A DNA stretch of 64,000 nt from Gracilaria domingensis (GCA_022539475.1 VCMS01000089.1:186001-250000), one strand, 5' to 3'; positions 9,830 through 20,952 are shown, counted from the first letter of the stretch. A program made the numbers and translations. The notes: generated from the letters alone by a model not told the origin.

Positions 9830-11732
9830 GCGGCGCGCGCAGAGCGAGCGCTCTTTGTGCTTGATTTCGCTTTTTTTTTCTCTTTTTTCGTGTTTTGGCG
9901 TTGTTTCTCCTGCCAGATCTGACATAACTTTGAAAACTAAACCCTTGTGCAAGAGATGCCACAGTGCACTGTCGTACCTTGAGTGTATCTAAAGGATATA
10001 AGGATACCTTCGCAGATAGTACAATATCTATCTACTGTAGAGTCTACAGTGTAGACACAAGATTGCGCGACACGATATCTCCATTAGATGGTGCGCCGTT
10101 GCGGCCCGTGTAGTTACAGATATATGCGCGCGCGCGCGGTTTCGAGTTGCGCCGGCACGGGTGGATGCTGTTTTTCACTGTCATATCACAGCTTCTGTTT
10201 TCGAAAGTAATATACGAGGAGCAGGCAGCAGACGTGTACCGTGGTACGTGTACGGCATAATTAATTCGTTGGATAAAAATAACAAGCGGCAACAAGCGGC
10301 GCTTGTACAGCGCATACAGCGCGCAGCTTCTGCCGTGCCGTTGGTGCCAATTACAGCGGCGACAAGGACGGCGCCAAATTCGGCGTGCGCGAGGTGGAGC
10401 ACCCGAGCAACGGAAATTTGCCCAAGCTTCCATACCAAGCTTCCATAATCAATGCGCTGACAACCAATCTCGGGCGAGCTTTGCTTTCTTGAGCCGGTGG
10501 CACCCACTCATCATTACCATGAATGGGTTGCCCGTCGGTTCCCAGTCCCCCCCCCCCCCCCCATCGGGCGCGGAATTTGAGTGTTAAGCGAAACGCGCCG
10601 CAAATTGATGTGCGGCGCACACCAAAATTGCCCATTTGATTTGACATTGCACGCATGCACAGCAGTGGCTACTACTCGTCTCCTCACGCTGTGGCTATGT
10701 TTGCGAGACAACGCGCGCAAAAGGCCGCGATGCGGCCGCGCCATGGCGCACTGCGCGTCGCGCTGAGGTGGCAGCGGCAACGACGGCTCAAATTCAGGCG
10801 AGCGGCGACAGGAACGGCAGCCGTGTTTCGCACGTCAACCGAGTTTGTCGACGCGCCGCCGCCACGGCCGCCGCCGCGCGCCGCCGGCTGCGCGGGGGGC
10901 CAGCCACGCGCGTGTGGCGCGCCAAGACGCGCCGCGCGATTGTGCGGGCGCGGGCGCGACGCGCTGATTTTGCGCGTTGGAATTTGGCGCTGACATGCAC
11001 GGGCGCGCGCAGATTCTGTGGCGCGCTCACATGCGACCGGGATGCAAGGCAGCGAGCAAGCGCCGGCGAGCGAGAGCGTCAAGTCTGCTTCGACAGCTTC
11101 GCTTACCTTGTCAATGGCGGTGGGGGTGGGGGGAAGGGCGGGAGGGGAAGGGCGGGGGTGGTGAGCACACCAGGCGCGAAGCTTAACTTTGCAAATTGAG
11201 CGGCGGCGCGCAGGCGCAACGGCCGAGCCAACGGCCAACGGCGGGCGGCGGCGGCGGCCAATGGGCGGCGCGCACGTGCGGCGGCACGCGGCGGCTGTAA
11301 ACAGCGCGGCACGCGCGGCGCGCGCGCGCGCGCGCGCAGAAGAGAGGGCGCGGCGCAGCCGCCGGAGATGCAGCGCGGCGCGCGGCGCGCGCGGCGGCGC
11401 CGCATCCGCGGCGCGCGCAAATTCATCGCTCCGCGCGCGGGCGCTTTAACGCACGCGCGCCGCAAACGCGCCGCGCCGCTGTATAGCGCGCGTCGCGCGC
11501 CGCCGCCGCTCCCGCCGCCCGCGCGCGCGCTATAAAACGCGCCGGTCGCGCGCCGCGCTGCTTCCTCCCGCCGCCCCCTCCACACCCCCAGCGACAACAC
11601 ACCGTTCCCCCCCTCCCGCACGCCCCTTCCACCTCACCCCCCCTTCCCCCCCCCCACGGTCGCCGCTCCACCGCCGCACCGCCCGCCCGCCGCCGCCTGC
11701 CCCGCCCCGCGCCTGTATTATACGCTTACGTC
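9830..11732. other. Intergenic region passing into a very GC-rich CpG/GpC tract
   Basis: No supported gene. Open frames here, including a 184-codon minus frame, come from lack of stop codons in GC-rich sequence and are rich in Arg and Ala. From about 10.7 kb the sequence becomes dominated by gcgc/cgcg words. A C14 tract lies at about 10549-10562. A TATA box, tataaaa at 11531-11537, sits 196 nt before the next start codon, with the leader again C-rich. Confidence 0.55.
11531..11537 (+). promoter_or_regulatory. TATA box of the coiled-coil secreted protein gene
   Basis: The sequence tataaaa is flanked by gcgcgc on the left and cgcgccgg on the right. Spacing to the ATG (about 196 nt) is nearly the same as for the DPWW-repeat gene (about 183 nt), and both leaders are C-rich, so the two genes may share promoter architecture. 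Confidence 0.6.
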
Positions 11733-12269
11733 ATGTTCCGTTACGCCGCAATCGCCGTGTGCCTCAGCTACGCGCTGATGGCCGTCGCTTACGAGCAGGC
11801 GCCGTCGCCCGTGCGCGCGCGCCAGCTGGCGCAGCTGTCGCGCCGCCGCTCCGCGCTGCTCAAGCAGCTGTCGCTGCACCAGTCGCGCCTGTCCGACGCG
11901 GTGCGCGCGCGCGAGGCGTACCAGTCGTCCGTGTCCAAGTTCGAGAAGCTGCTGTCCGCCACCGAGAGCGCGTGCAAGTCGGACGACAAGGCGTGCCTGC
12001 ACATCGACACGGTGCGCGCAAAGCTCAACACGCTCAACGGCAAGCTGGCGGCCGCGCGGCAGCTGGAGAACGACGGCGAGCAAGAGAAGCGCATCGCGCG
12101 CGTCAGGACGCAGCTGGTGGACGTGGAGCACCGCCTCAACTCGGTCAAGAGCCTGTACTACGGCACGCCGTCCGTGGCGCCCAGGCCGACGATCATCATC
12201 CCGAGGCCGGTGATTCCGAAGATTACCATCCCCAAGCCGGTCATCCCGAGGATCCAGTTCGGGTACTAG
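11733..12269 (+). CDS. Secreted coiled-coil protein with Pro/Ile-rich tail
   Basis: 178 aa. Signal peptide at residues 1-19 (MFRYAAIAVCLSYALMAVA), then a long Leu/Arg/Ala-rich helical stretch, about residues 28-142, with heptad-like spacing (LAQLSRRRSALLKQLSLHQ, VRAKLNTLNGKL). Two Cys in CKSDDKAC could form a disulfide. The C-terminus, about residues 150-178, is an imperfect repeat of IPRPVIPK/IPKPVIPR ending in QFGY. I do not recognise the family. An extracellular structural protein is the simplest reading. An aataataaata signal lies at about 12328 just downstream, followed by a T-tract, which supports a real 3' end. Extreme G/C bias at third codon positions matches the surrounding tract. 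Confidence 0.7.
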   Translation: MFRYAAIAVCLSYALMAVAYEQAPSPVRARQLAQLSRRRSALLKQLSLHQSRLSDAVRAREAYQSSVSKFEKLLSATESACKSDDKACLHIDTVRAKLNTLNGKLAAARQLENDGEQEKRIARVRTQLVDVEHRLNSVKSLYYGTPSVAPRPTIIIPRPVIPKITIPKPVIPRIQFGY

Positions 12270-14743
12270 GCGCGTCGAGGACGTCCGCAGCGGGGCATGC
12301 CGCTCCACGTAGCTTTGTGTTTGAGTAATAATAAATAGCGCGCGCTGTTCTTTTTTTTTTTTTTTTCTTCCTTTTTTTTTCGCGATAATTCGGCGCGCAG
12401 TGCTCGACGACGGCTGCGGGCGGCGAGCTCAGCTGAGAAGGTACCTGACGGTACGCTTGGCACCGTATCTACCCTTGGGTACTGCGCAGCGCCAGCGCGG
12501 GGACACTTGGTGCCGCCGCCGCCGCCGCCGCTTTGGAAACTCGCCACCGCAATGTGCTGAAATGCGCCAAGCGGCGCGCCGCGCCGCGCCGCCCGCGCCG
12601 TCCGCGCCGGCAACGGCGCGCGGCGCCGCTCGCGAGAGCGCGGCCGCCGTGCGGCGCAGCCACGCGCGCGCCGGCCGCAGGTCCGCGCGCGAGCTCTTGT
12701 CGCGCGCGCGCGCCGCGCTGTAAACGCACGCCGCGCAAAAAGGCGCGCTGGGACGCCGCCCGCCAGTGCGCGCGCGCCGCTCCTCTCTCGCGAGCGTCTT
12801 TTTGGATTCATGCCGCCCAATGAGCCGCCCTGCTTCCCGAACCCGCGCCCGCGTCGAGCATTTCTACTCCGGGATACCCCCCCAATTTGCTGTCGAACGT
12901 TAGATCCATACCCCCTCAAAAACCCCAAACCTGCGCCCCACAAACCTCCGCAAACCTCCCCCCGCCGAGCCCCTCGCTTCTGCGGCGGCTCGCCCCACTT
13001 TCCACCTCTCCTTTCCGCCACCCCGTACAACTTCTCATCACCACCCTTCTTTCATACAGCACGTAAGCTTGCAAGTCCCCGCCAATTCAGCTTGTGTACA
13101 ACTCCGATGGAGTTGCACCACTGCACCACGTGCATGCAAAGCTCCATCGCACCACGTATCTCCTACCGCCTTACGAGTGAACAGTTTCGGCCGCCATCTC
13201 ATCTTCTGCTCTCCCTTCCCGCTTCCTCTTCCGTTTGCCCGCCTGTCTGTCGCCCATGCTTTCCAATCCTCCCATGTGGCTTGCCATCCCAACCGCTGCC
13301 AGCTGCTTCTACAATATCAGTATCAATAGCTTCTAGCACATAAACTGTGAAGCAGTCAACCGGTTTAACCTTTATACAACGCCCCATTCTCTCAGTTGCG
13401 CCGCCCGCCTGATTCCAGCTGTCCGCACCAGCTGTCTGCACCAGCTGTCTGCACCAGCTGTCTGCACCAGCTGTCTGCATCACCTGACGCCCAATGCCAT
13501 CCGGTCCATCACGACAAGCTAGAGCACGTTTAATCCGTCGCTGTGTTGAGTCGCGCGACTGTATCTTACGCTGTCTTTCATTTTCACTCTGTGCAACTTT
13601 TTGAACATAACGTCAAACATGCATACAAAAGCCGCAAGTCTTTGTCCATAAAAGCGTGCGCTGTCCACAAAGATTCGTGGCCCCCTCTCGATACGCAGTA
13701 CTTTTGTCGCATCCACATTCCGGCCAAATACATAACGCGCCCCATTTCAGCTCCATGCTTTTCATATTGTCGCCGCACTCAGCTCAAATGCGAGGCAAAC
13801 CGAGCACCCGAGAACCCACAAATGTTTCTCAAGTGCTCACCGAAACTTAAAACGTTAGCCCTGCGCGCTGCTGTTCTGCACCACCATGTCAAAAAGCTGT
13901 GAAGATTACATCTGTGTACTGTACACCGTTACATTCATATCATATCATACCAACCGTCACAGTGGGAGGACTCGTCTTTCAAAAACATGACACCAGATAC
14001 TTCCACAACCTTGTTGCTCCGCAATTGTATCCCATTTCACGCAACACGATCAACAATCCATTTCCACTCGCTGCATCCAATGTTGCACAACTGCTTTCCT
14101 CGTCCCATCACTTATGCATTCCCTATCATCGTCGAAAGTCTCCTTTCGCACAGTTGCCTTTCCTACCCACTAGCGCGCGCTTTTCTATGTCTACAGGTCG
14201 ACATCTATCTCCCGTGGCGCCGCTACCCCGAATACTCTCATATGCGCTGCTTTTCAAACAACCAACGGCAGCCTATATTCAACGTCAACTGCTGCGCTTG
14301 GCTTCATGCTAGCAATGCCGTCATCCCTTTTCGCTCTCCGGAGAAAAAAAGCCCACTCTCTACATTCAACACACATTTAAATCAGTTGTGGCAGATTGCT
14401 GTCAAGCTCCGGCAACACCTACAACTCAAGATCGCTTCTCTTCCTGTATCATTTCATGCAGGTCATTGGTGGCATGCTGCTGAAAAGAGCTACATATTGC
14501 TGGTGCGCTCATCCAAGTCAGTTGACTAGACAGCGGTGACCACCGATGAAAGCAACCCAAACTACTCTCCAGAGAAACATGCTCTTTCGCTTCGACCGGC
14601 AAAGCCTCTGCTTTCATACTTAAACCACCATGCGTTTCTCCCGTCTGCACTTCCATCCCCTTCCCATCTGTCGGTAGCAGCGGTGGTCCGCACCAACCCT
14701 TGGAGTGAAGCACATTTATTTACATATATACATCGCGACCGAA
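12270..14743. other. Intergenic region, no supported gene
   Basis: The GC-rich tract ends near 12.8 kb and turns into a pyrimidine-rich region (12.8-14.7 kb). Two plus-strand frames of 177 and 180 codons (12810-13343, 13987-14529) are rich in Ser, Pro, His and Cys, without domains. They look like read-through of biased sequence. A 13-bp tandem repeat at 13415-13479 is listed separately. Confidence 0.5.
13415..13479. repeat. 13-bp minisatellite, five units
   Basis: Five head-to-tail copies of ccagctgtctgca. The first differs by one base; the rest are identical. Each unit contains the palindrome cagctg. Confidence 0.9.
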
Positions 14744-16027
14744 ATGTTCGTCGTGTCCGTTCTCATCTTTCTCCTTCATGTGCTTCCTCCTTTGGTTTTG
14801 GCTCAACTGGTGTTGGAATCTGGTTCGTCACAAACTTTGTTACAATATGGATCTGCTCAAGCAACACAAACTTTTCTGTTATCCGTATCAACTGGAGAAA
14901 CCGTCAATGCTGTAACTCTTAGTACTGAAGACCGCGGTGTGCTCACTTCGCACAACGTGATATTTTCCCAAGTATCTGAGCGGCTTTACAATGTCTCAGT
15001 GGATCTATTCTTCGACGGAATGCCTGGAGACGTTCAGTACTCTGTTGTAGCAACCACGCAATCGGCCGACGGTACAGCAAATCGTCGTGAGACTTCAGCT
15101 ACTCATTCAGTATATGGCGTTGTGTTCTACGAAGTAGTTGACGGTCAGCACACAGTCGTTTCAGGTGACGAGAGTGACGGAGTCGAATTCACTTCGTTTA
15201 CAAACCCGGATACCTCACCCCGCGTTTTCCGTGCCAGGACCCATGCGCCACCTGGTGTGAGTGTCACGGGTAAGCCCTTCATTCGCCCGGCACGTGGAAC
15301 TGGGGAGAATCCGCTTCTGGTTGAATCAGGGATTGAGGTTTCCAAGGGCGAGCTGTCTTTGTCAGTGAGTCCCTACCGGACGGGGAGTGTGATTGTAACG
15401 ATTGAATTTCCAGATCTGCAAATTGATGGCGAATCGTATGAAACGGTGGTTCGTGTTACTGTACCGGACGTTCCTTCCCCACCAGTGGTAATTTCGCAAG
15501 AAGGAGAACTCGTTGCGGAAATTGCGCCCAACGGGACTGCGGAATTCCTGTTAGAAATGTTTAATGCGGCTACGTTCCCTGCTATGGAGGCGTTGGTTGG
15601 TGATAGCGTATTCAGAGCTACTCGTGAGGGTTCGCAACTTTTGGAGTTTGACCAAAAGGTACGCTTTGTTGGCTCAATCGATGAGGGTATTTTCCCATTG
15701 GCGATCCAGGTGACAAGAGATGGTGAAGCGTCGGCTGCGGTATTGCGCGGTGATGTCTCGCTAGAGTTTGTAAGAGCTGGTGCGGATCGGGTGATAGGAG
15801 GTGGTAGCGCAGTAGGAACCGGAACGAACGTGGCATTAATAGTTGGATTATCCGTTCTTGGTCTTGTTCTTCTGGTTGCTTTGCTGGGAGTTTTGGCCAC
15901 CTTCTGGTCCCGAAGACGGAGCGAACAAGCGGAGGCAATTGCTGAAGAACCCAATATGGAACCAGAAGATGTCGGAGGTTTTGACATATCTAGAGATGTG
16001 TACGGTCGTGGAAGTGTTGAGGTATAG
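14744..16027 (+). CDS. Type I membrane glycoprotein-like protein, unknown family
   Basis: 427 aa from ATG 14744. An in-frame ATG at 14705 would put 13 polar residues before the signal peptide, so the second start is preferred. Signal peptide about residues 1-20 (MFVVSVLIFLLHVLPPLVLA). The ectodomain of about 340 residues is Val/Thr/Ser/Glu-rich and looks beta-sandwich-like, with sequons such as NVS and NGT. One transmembrane helix lies near residues 362-386 (VALIVGLSVLGLVLLVALLG), followed by RRR and an acidic tail of about 40 residues ending GRGSVEV. The layout suggests a cell-surface or endomembrane receptor or adhesion-like protein. No named domain was recognised. There is no intron. Confidence 0.75.
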   Translation: MFVVSVLIFLLHVLPPLVLAQLVLESGSSQTLLQYGSAQATQTFLLSVSTGETVNAVTLSTEDRGVLTSHNVIFSQVSERLYNVSVDLFFDGMPGDVQYSVVATTQSADGTANRRETSATHSVYGVVFYEVVDGQHTVVSGDESDGVEFTSFTNPDTSPRVFRARTHAPPGVSVTGKPFIRPARGTGENPLLVESGIEVSKGELSLSVSPYRTGSVIVTIEFPDLQIDGESYETVVRVTVPDVPSPPVVISQEGELVAEIAPNGTAEFLLEMFNAATFPAMEALVGDSVFRATREGSQLLEFDQKVRFVGSIDEGIFPLAIQVTRDGEASAAVLRGDVSLEFVRAGADRVIGGGSAVGTGTNVALIVGLSVLGLVLLVALLGVLATFWSRRRSEQAEAIAEEPNMEPEDVGGFDISRDVYGRGSVEV

Positions 16028-18090
16028 CAGTGCTGAACAAGGAACGCTCTTCTCACCATCCGGCAGAGATCGCTCATTTTTGAAGCAATGAACAGTAACT
16101 AGATCTAAATATCGTGTAGATAGTGTATAGGTACTAATCTTACTAGGAAGAGCTCCCGTTTGTCAACTTTTTTAGCACGACCTTGACTATTCAACGAGCT
16201 ATTCCTTTGCATTTCTCTCTTTTTGTTTGTGGGATCAGCACTTCAGCCACTACATACTGCAGAATGTTCCTGTTCAAAGAGACGTTCTCTCACGAAGTAG
16301 ACCAGCTATTAGCGCAGTTTACTCTCGTACTGCTATCAACGGACAGTAGAGCACCTACGGTGCCATCATCAAAACATGACGAGGGCGAGAGGGTTATTGG
16401 CATTGAGAGGATGATCTCGCCCTTGCGCCTACCATTACTCTGGCATCTGTGGTCAGCTGTTTCAGAGAGAAGACTATTCGAGCCGCACGGCGAAACGCTG
16501 AGAGGCAGAATGAGACATTTCTGGGGTGTGTCTGAAGCAAAGAGCGATGCTGTCGGTAGCGAATCTTTTCTGCAGTCGAAAACTTCTCTGGGACATAATC
16601 CTTACTTCGTACTAAATATAGCAGCCCAGTGCGTGTAGCACGAGCCCTGGGCAGCATACCGATTGGTTGTTATAGTTTAGTTGCTGACTACGGCAAAGAT
16701 GGAAACGCTCGAGTTACATGCTTGTGGCACACTGTCCTCGGCAAAAGATCGCTTCATGGACATTTATCGTACGCATTCGCAATAAGGAAGAGGAGATTGG
16801 GACACTTTCTCTCCATCATGACTGGCGTTAGGTTTCTCAACCTATCTACGCTCAGATCAACGCCCTTGTTGACACCATGCGACAGCCAGGATACTTTTCG
16901 GAATTGACAGAAGAAACATCGCCGCTAGGTTCCCTACAAGGCACTGGCCATACTGCACACGCATACTGATCTGGGAGCTTCAGAAGTAGTTGGCAAACAA
17001 GTAGTGGATGAGATATCAAGCTAAGCGGAGACGGCCGAAACTTGGGAATAATGGTCGGGTCTGCGTGATGGAACGAAAACGATCTGGTGGGAGTTTTCGT
17101 GCTATTGGATAAACCCCACTTCTGGTAAGCAGCGCGATCTTTCAATGAGCAATCTTGCCTTCTACTTATCCAGAGTCGGGATCAACATGCCAAAAGGTTT
17201 GCACATGCTTACCAGATGATACAGGAGTTTTTCAACTTTGAGGCGATTGGCCTTTCCCCGTATTACTTGGCCTACCAGCGGCTGTTCTGCATTGTGAGTT
17301 CACAGACTTGCTTCTGATCCCTGAATATTCAGTTTTGGCGATAACGTGTTGGATGCAGAGTAGTCACCCTATTGCTGATCACAAGCAGCACATATTTGCG
17401 ACATGCTAGAGATGGACATCGCAGGCTTTTCCCGTATAGAAATGTGAAAGAAGGATGAGATTCCATACAAGAGAGCATCGGAGAAAGACAGCTTCGACGC
17501 CATTGGAGAGAAAGAAGTGATGACGTATGCAACAATGTGTCAAAATGTATAAAGCAGAAAGAGTGGCGCTGATTTGGCTGTCCCTGGCGATGTATTGGAG
17601 CAAATAAATATCTGGCTAGATATTCGGTCATTGGCCGTGTGACACGCCCGCGGGTAGAAACCTTCGTTCGCTGCCGACTTGCTTCTTTTCCTCGTGTGTT
17701 CCGCCGCGTCAGACTCCCCTTCTGCCGGCGCGGGCGGCGCGCGCTGCCTGCGCCAATGCCTGGCAAGCATTGCTTGCCCTTCCTGCGCAACCGTTCTCTC
17801 AAGTGGCCACTGCGTGCTGCTTCCTTGCCACCAAACACAACGCGCCACGCCGCCATAACGCAACAACTCTTCAGATGCCGCGCCGGCGTAGAAACCGGCC
17901 CACGCAGTCGATTGCCTACACCAATGGTGATTTGGGATCTTTTATTGATGTAGCCCACGGCGTTCCCCTGATTTCCCTGTTACCTACCGCTACTTAAGCT
18001 ATCACCGCCTTCAGAGTTGCAATCTTCCCTATCTTCGACAACAGTTGTCAGTCACCCTCAGCTTCGTCTACCACATCCCCAGTTTTCACC
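16028..18090. other. Intergenic region, no supported gene
   Basis: Contains a 151-codon plus frame (16183-16638) and a 209-codon minus frame (17329-17958). Neither has a recognisable domain, and the second overlaps the likely promoter of the transaldolase gene. I see no RNA gene or repeat of note. Confidence 0.45.
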
Positions 18091-19173
18091 ATGGCTTTCG
18101 TCTCCTCTTTCCTCCCCGTCGCCCGCCCGTCTCCCGTGTCCACCCTCTGCGAGCGTCGCTCAACAGCTTCCCGCTATGCCAGGGGGCCGCGCATGACCGC
18201 CACCCAGCTCACCCAGTACGACTCCCTCCGCGCTATCACCACCATCGTCGAGGATACCGGGGAGATCGAAACCATCCGTGCCCATCGCCCGTATGCCGCG
18301 ACCACCAATCCTTCGCTCGTAGCCGCAGCCGCGGCCAAGCCGGAGTACAAGCACCTCCTTGAGGAAGCCGTCAAGTACGGTCAGTCAAAGTCTATCGCCG
18401 GAACTGATACTCTGGCCATCGTCCGTAACAAGCTCTTCACTCTTTTCGGTGCCGAGATTCTTAAGTACATCCCTGGTGATGTTAGTACTGAAGTAGATGC
18501 TCGTCTTTCATTCGACGTGCCGGCCCAAGTCGAGGTTGCGCAGCAAATCATCAAAATGTACGACGAGGTTGGCGTTGGACGTGAGCGTGTTCTCATCAAG
18601 CTCGCCACCACATGGGAAGGTGTGCAGGCGTGCCGTCAACTTGAGAGTATGGGCATCAAGACCAACATGACCCTTCTCTTCTCTCTTGCTCAGGCTGTTG
18701 CCGCCGCCGAAGCCGGTGCGTACTTGATCTCTCCCTTCGTCGGTCGCATCCTCGACTGGTACAAGAAGGCCGAAGGCGTGGATTCGTACCCCGCGCATGA
18801 GGACCCTGGTGTCAAGAGCGTGAAGCAGATCTACAACTACTACAAGTGCATGGGACATGATACCATTGTGATGGGTGCCAGCTTCAGAAACAAGGGTGAA
18901 ATTCTTGAACTTGCCGGATGTGACCGTCTCACAATTGCCCCGAAGTTCATCAACAGCTTGAAGGACACTCCTGAGAGTGTTGAGACGAAGTTGTCGAAGC
19001 CCTCTATTGAGGAGTGCAATGTGATCCCTAAGTTGTCAATGGACGAACCTCAATTCAGATGGTTCATGAATGAAGATCCTATGGCGACTGAGAAGCTTGC
19101 ACACGGTATTCGTGGCTTCGCTAGAGACTTGGAGAAGCTCGACAAGCAACTTCAGGGCATGATGAACGCGTAA
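18091..19173 (+). CDS. Transaldolase, type 1, probably plastid-targeted
   Basis: 360 aa. It moves a dihydroxyacetone unit from sedoheptulose-7-phosphate to glyceraldehyde-3-phosphate in the non-oxidative pentose phosphate pathway. Core motifs match E. coli TalB: VEDTGE (Asp55), ATTNPSL (Asn73), GDVSTEVD (Glu134), LIKLATTWEG with the Schiff-base Lys170, NMTLLFS, ISPFVGRILDWYK, VMGASFRN and AGCDRLTIAP. Residues 1-34 are a Ser/Arg/Pro-rich extension with Phe at positions 3 and 7 (MAFVSSFLPVARPS), typical of red-algal transit peptides. A later Met35 could give a cytosolic form. The residue before ATTNPS is Ala, where bacterial enzymes have Asp. No intron was seen. Confidence 0.95.
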   Translation: MAFVSSFLPVARPSPVSTLCERRSTASRYARGPRMTATQLTQYDSLRAITTIVEDTGEIETIRAHRPYAATTNPSLVAAAAAKPEYKHLLEEAVKYGQSKSIAGTDTLAIVRNKLFTLFGAEILKYIPGDVSTEVDARLSFDVPAQVEVAQQIIKMYDEVGVGRERVLIKLATTWEGVQACRQLESMGIKTNMTLLFSLAQAVAAAEAGAYLISPFVGRILDWYKKAEGVDSYPAHEDPGVKSVKQIYNYYKCMGHDTIVMGASFRNKGEILELAGCDRLTIAPKFINSLKDTPESVETKLSKPSIEECNVIPKLSMDEPQFRWFMNEDPMATEKLAHGIRGFARDLEKLDKQLQGMMNA

Positions 19174-19813
19174 GTGCACTGCTTTGTCAGGAATCATAGG
19201 CGTTTTGCTCTACTTGAAGCACATAGTTGTATCAACGGGGCAAATTTAAGTAGCTCATGTGACTCTCGCTGATGAGAGCGTTCAACATGGTTGGTGAAAC
19301 TAGACGGTTATTGTAACGGTATTGACTGCAACAGTTCTTAAGTAAAAGGGACGTGACGTGTTCTCGGCGTTCGTTCTTCGAAAAAGATAGGCTTGAGTTA
19401 CCCACTTCAAACAGGGTTTGTTTATGTTATATCATATGGAAATTGTCCCCAAGACAATTATCCGCGGCGTTCCCAATGTGTCGGGAAATGTTGGAAGTGG
19501 GCAAGCGTTCCCCCCTGGACCTAACTCAATGTGCACTTCCGGTACGTGTAGAGCAATTCAAGTCACTGTATCGATGCATCCTTGACGTTTTGCGCTTTTG
19601 CGTCATCGGAACCTACGTCAGGAAATGGGTAATAGCTAGCAGACCATTACAGATGTTGACACATTTCCGTCCAAAGCGGAAGCACCACTATGAGGGAAGG
19701 AGCAAGCGCATTTACACTGAACATAGGGAGGCAAAGTGGATACGCATCTCTACCAAGGCGAGATGCGAAAAACGAAATAGCCAAAGAGCGGAAGGAAGTT
19801 AAGCCGAAACAGT
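19174..19813. other. Intergenic region between convergent genes
   Basis: The spacer between transaldolase (plus) and the small membrane protein (minus). A 149-codon plus frame at 19353-19802 has no recognisable domain and is not called. Confidence 0.45.
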
Positions 19814-20194
19814 TTAGATAGGTTCACTTTGAGCCTGTGCCATCATTGTTTGCGCAAAGTTCTGCTGCCGTTTGCGACGCCACCACCACAGCAAGGCAGC
19901 AATAACGCCAGCAATCACCAGGAACACGGCCACCGGCGGCAGAAGTCTTCTCAGAAAGCTCCTGCTTTCCTTCTCTTCTGGGTCGGCCGCTAAGGCATCC
20001 GGAACAACTGTCTCGACTGGATTGCCTTCATCGGCTGATGTAGTGGTACCTTCGTCGGCCTTCTGTGTAGTGTCGGTCTCGACTGGAGTCGGAGTGACGA
20101 CGGGTGACAGAGATGGAGACGGAGATGGGTCATCGGCGGCGGAGAGGGCGGTTAGGGTGAGCAGAGTTAGGAGAAGAAGGATTGAGCGACGCAT
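19814..20194 (-). CDS. Small single-pass membrane protein with Thr/Pro/Ser stalk
   Basis: 126 aa. Signal peptide about residues 1-19 (MRRSILLLLTLLTLTALSA), a Pro/Ser/Thr/Asp/Glu-rich extracellular stalk of about 60 residues (SPSPSLSPVVTPTPVETD), one transmembrane helix near residues 86-103 (VAVFLVIAGVIAALLWWW), and a basic then polar tail (RRKRQQNFAQ). The stalk resembles a mucin-like O-glycosylated segment. It has the same topology as the protein at 14744, but no sequence similarity was seen. A possible TATA-like element (ctatattgc, 20309-20317 on the minus strand) lies about 115 nt upstream. Function unknown. Confidence 0.6.
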   Translation of the reverse strand: MRRSILLLLTLLTLTALSAADDPSPSPSLSPVVTPTPVETDTTQKADEGTTTSADEGNPVETVVPDALAADPEEKESRSFLRRLLPPVAVFLVIAGVIAALLWWWRRKRQQNFAQTMMAQAQSEPI

Positions 20195-20597
20195 GGTGGA
20201 GGCGGAGAAGGGGAAGACGGGGCGGGGGAGGGGGAACCGTTGGCCGCGAAGGAGAGGCGATGGCGGAGGAGTAGGTCGTAGGTGAGTCGGGTGAGGGGAT
20301 AGCGCAGCAATATAGCAAAGGGGGAAGTGTCAATGACGGCGGCCGTCACGGGCAGCGCCTGACGGCGAATAACGTTGGAGTACTCTGTTGCCTTGCGCTC
20401 ATTTGCAGCGGCCCAAGTCATGCGCGGCTGACACCGCGCGCCAACGCGAGTCACCGTGCAACGTTGACGACGCGGCGCGTCGCCGTTGGTGCGATCCATC
20501 GCCGCACACGTGGATGATGGTTTCCGTCGCTCATCGCCGACCAAAAACGAACCGAAAGCTGTGGCCGCGCGGCGTAACCTTCGTACAAGGGTACTGT

Positions 20598-20605
20598 TAT
20601 AAAAA
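20598..20605 (+). promoter_or_regulatory. Orphan TATA-like element
   Basis: The sequence tataaaaa occurs in the plus direction, but no convincing plus-strand coding frame follows before the tRNA gene. It may be chance, or drive a short non-coding transcript. Confidence 0.25.
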
Positions 20606-20880
20606 GCGCGCTCGCCTTCTTCGCGGCGCGAGTCGATTCCGTCGTCGGACGGCACGGCCCGAGAATCTCGGCGGCAACGCGAATTTTGCCCTATCACTGG
20701 AGGCCATGCGAGCTTCTTCGAGACTTTGCTCGCCGCTGGGGCGTCTTGGCCGTTTCTGAGCCGATGGTAAATGCAGAATGTGGGCCACGGAAATGAGGTC
20801 CGTGTTTCTCATTTGCTGCTGGCTGACCGGACTTTGGTCAGTTATCTTTGATAGACCGAACGAACCGCGCAAAAGGGATG

Positions 20881-20952
20881 GGGCCACTCCGGGAATCGAA
20901 CCCGGGACCTCGTCCACCCGAAGGACGAATCATACCACTAGACCAAGCGGCC
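20881..20952 (-). tRNA. tRNA-Pro(CGG), copy 1
   Basis: 72 nt with full cloverleaf: acceptor GGCCGCT/AGTGGCC (one G-U), anticodon stem CGTCC/GGACG with loop TTCGGGT, T-loop TTCGATT, discriminator C. The anticodon CGG reads CCG. There is no intron. A Pol III stop (aaaa on the plus strand, 20871-20874) lies six bases past the 3' end. Confidence 0.95.

Noticed and set aside
9027-9962. Minus-strand frames of about 300 codons under the DPWW-repeat gene
   Set aside because: They are antisense shadows of a GC-rich repeat gene, with Arg/Ala/Pro composition and no signal peptide or domain.
10684-11238. 184-codon minus frame in the GC-rich tract
   Set aside because: Arg/Ala-rich translation of stop-poor sequence, overlapped by equally long frames in other phases.
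12266-13030. 254-codon minus frame
   Set aside because: Same compositional cause; it overlaps the terminator region of the coiled-coil gene and has no domain.
12810-13343. 177-codon plus frame starting MPPNEPPCFP
   Set aside because: Pyrimidine-biased low-complexity translation, no start context or domain.
13987-14529. 180-codon plus frame rich in His, Ser and Pro
   Set aside because: No domain or signal; looks like chance in biased sequence upstream of the membrane-protein gene.
16183-16638. 151-codon plus frame
   Set aside because: No recognisable domain or promoter. Cannot be excluded as a lineage-specific gene, but unsupported.
17329-17958. 209-codon minus frame upstream of transaldolase
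   Set aside because: Overlaps the expected transaldolase promoter; Arg-rich, no domain.
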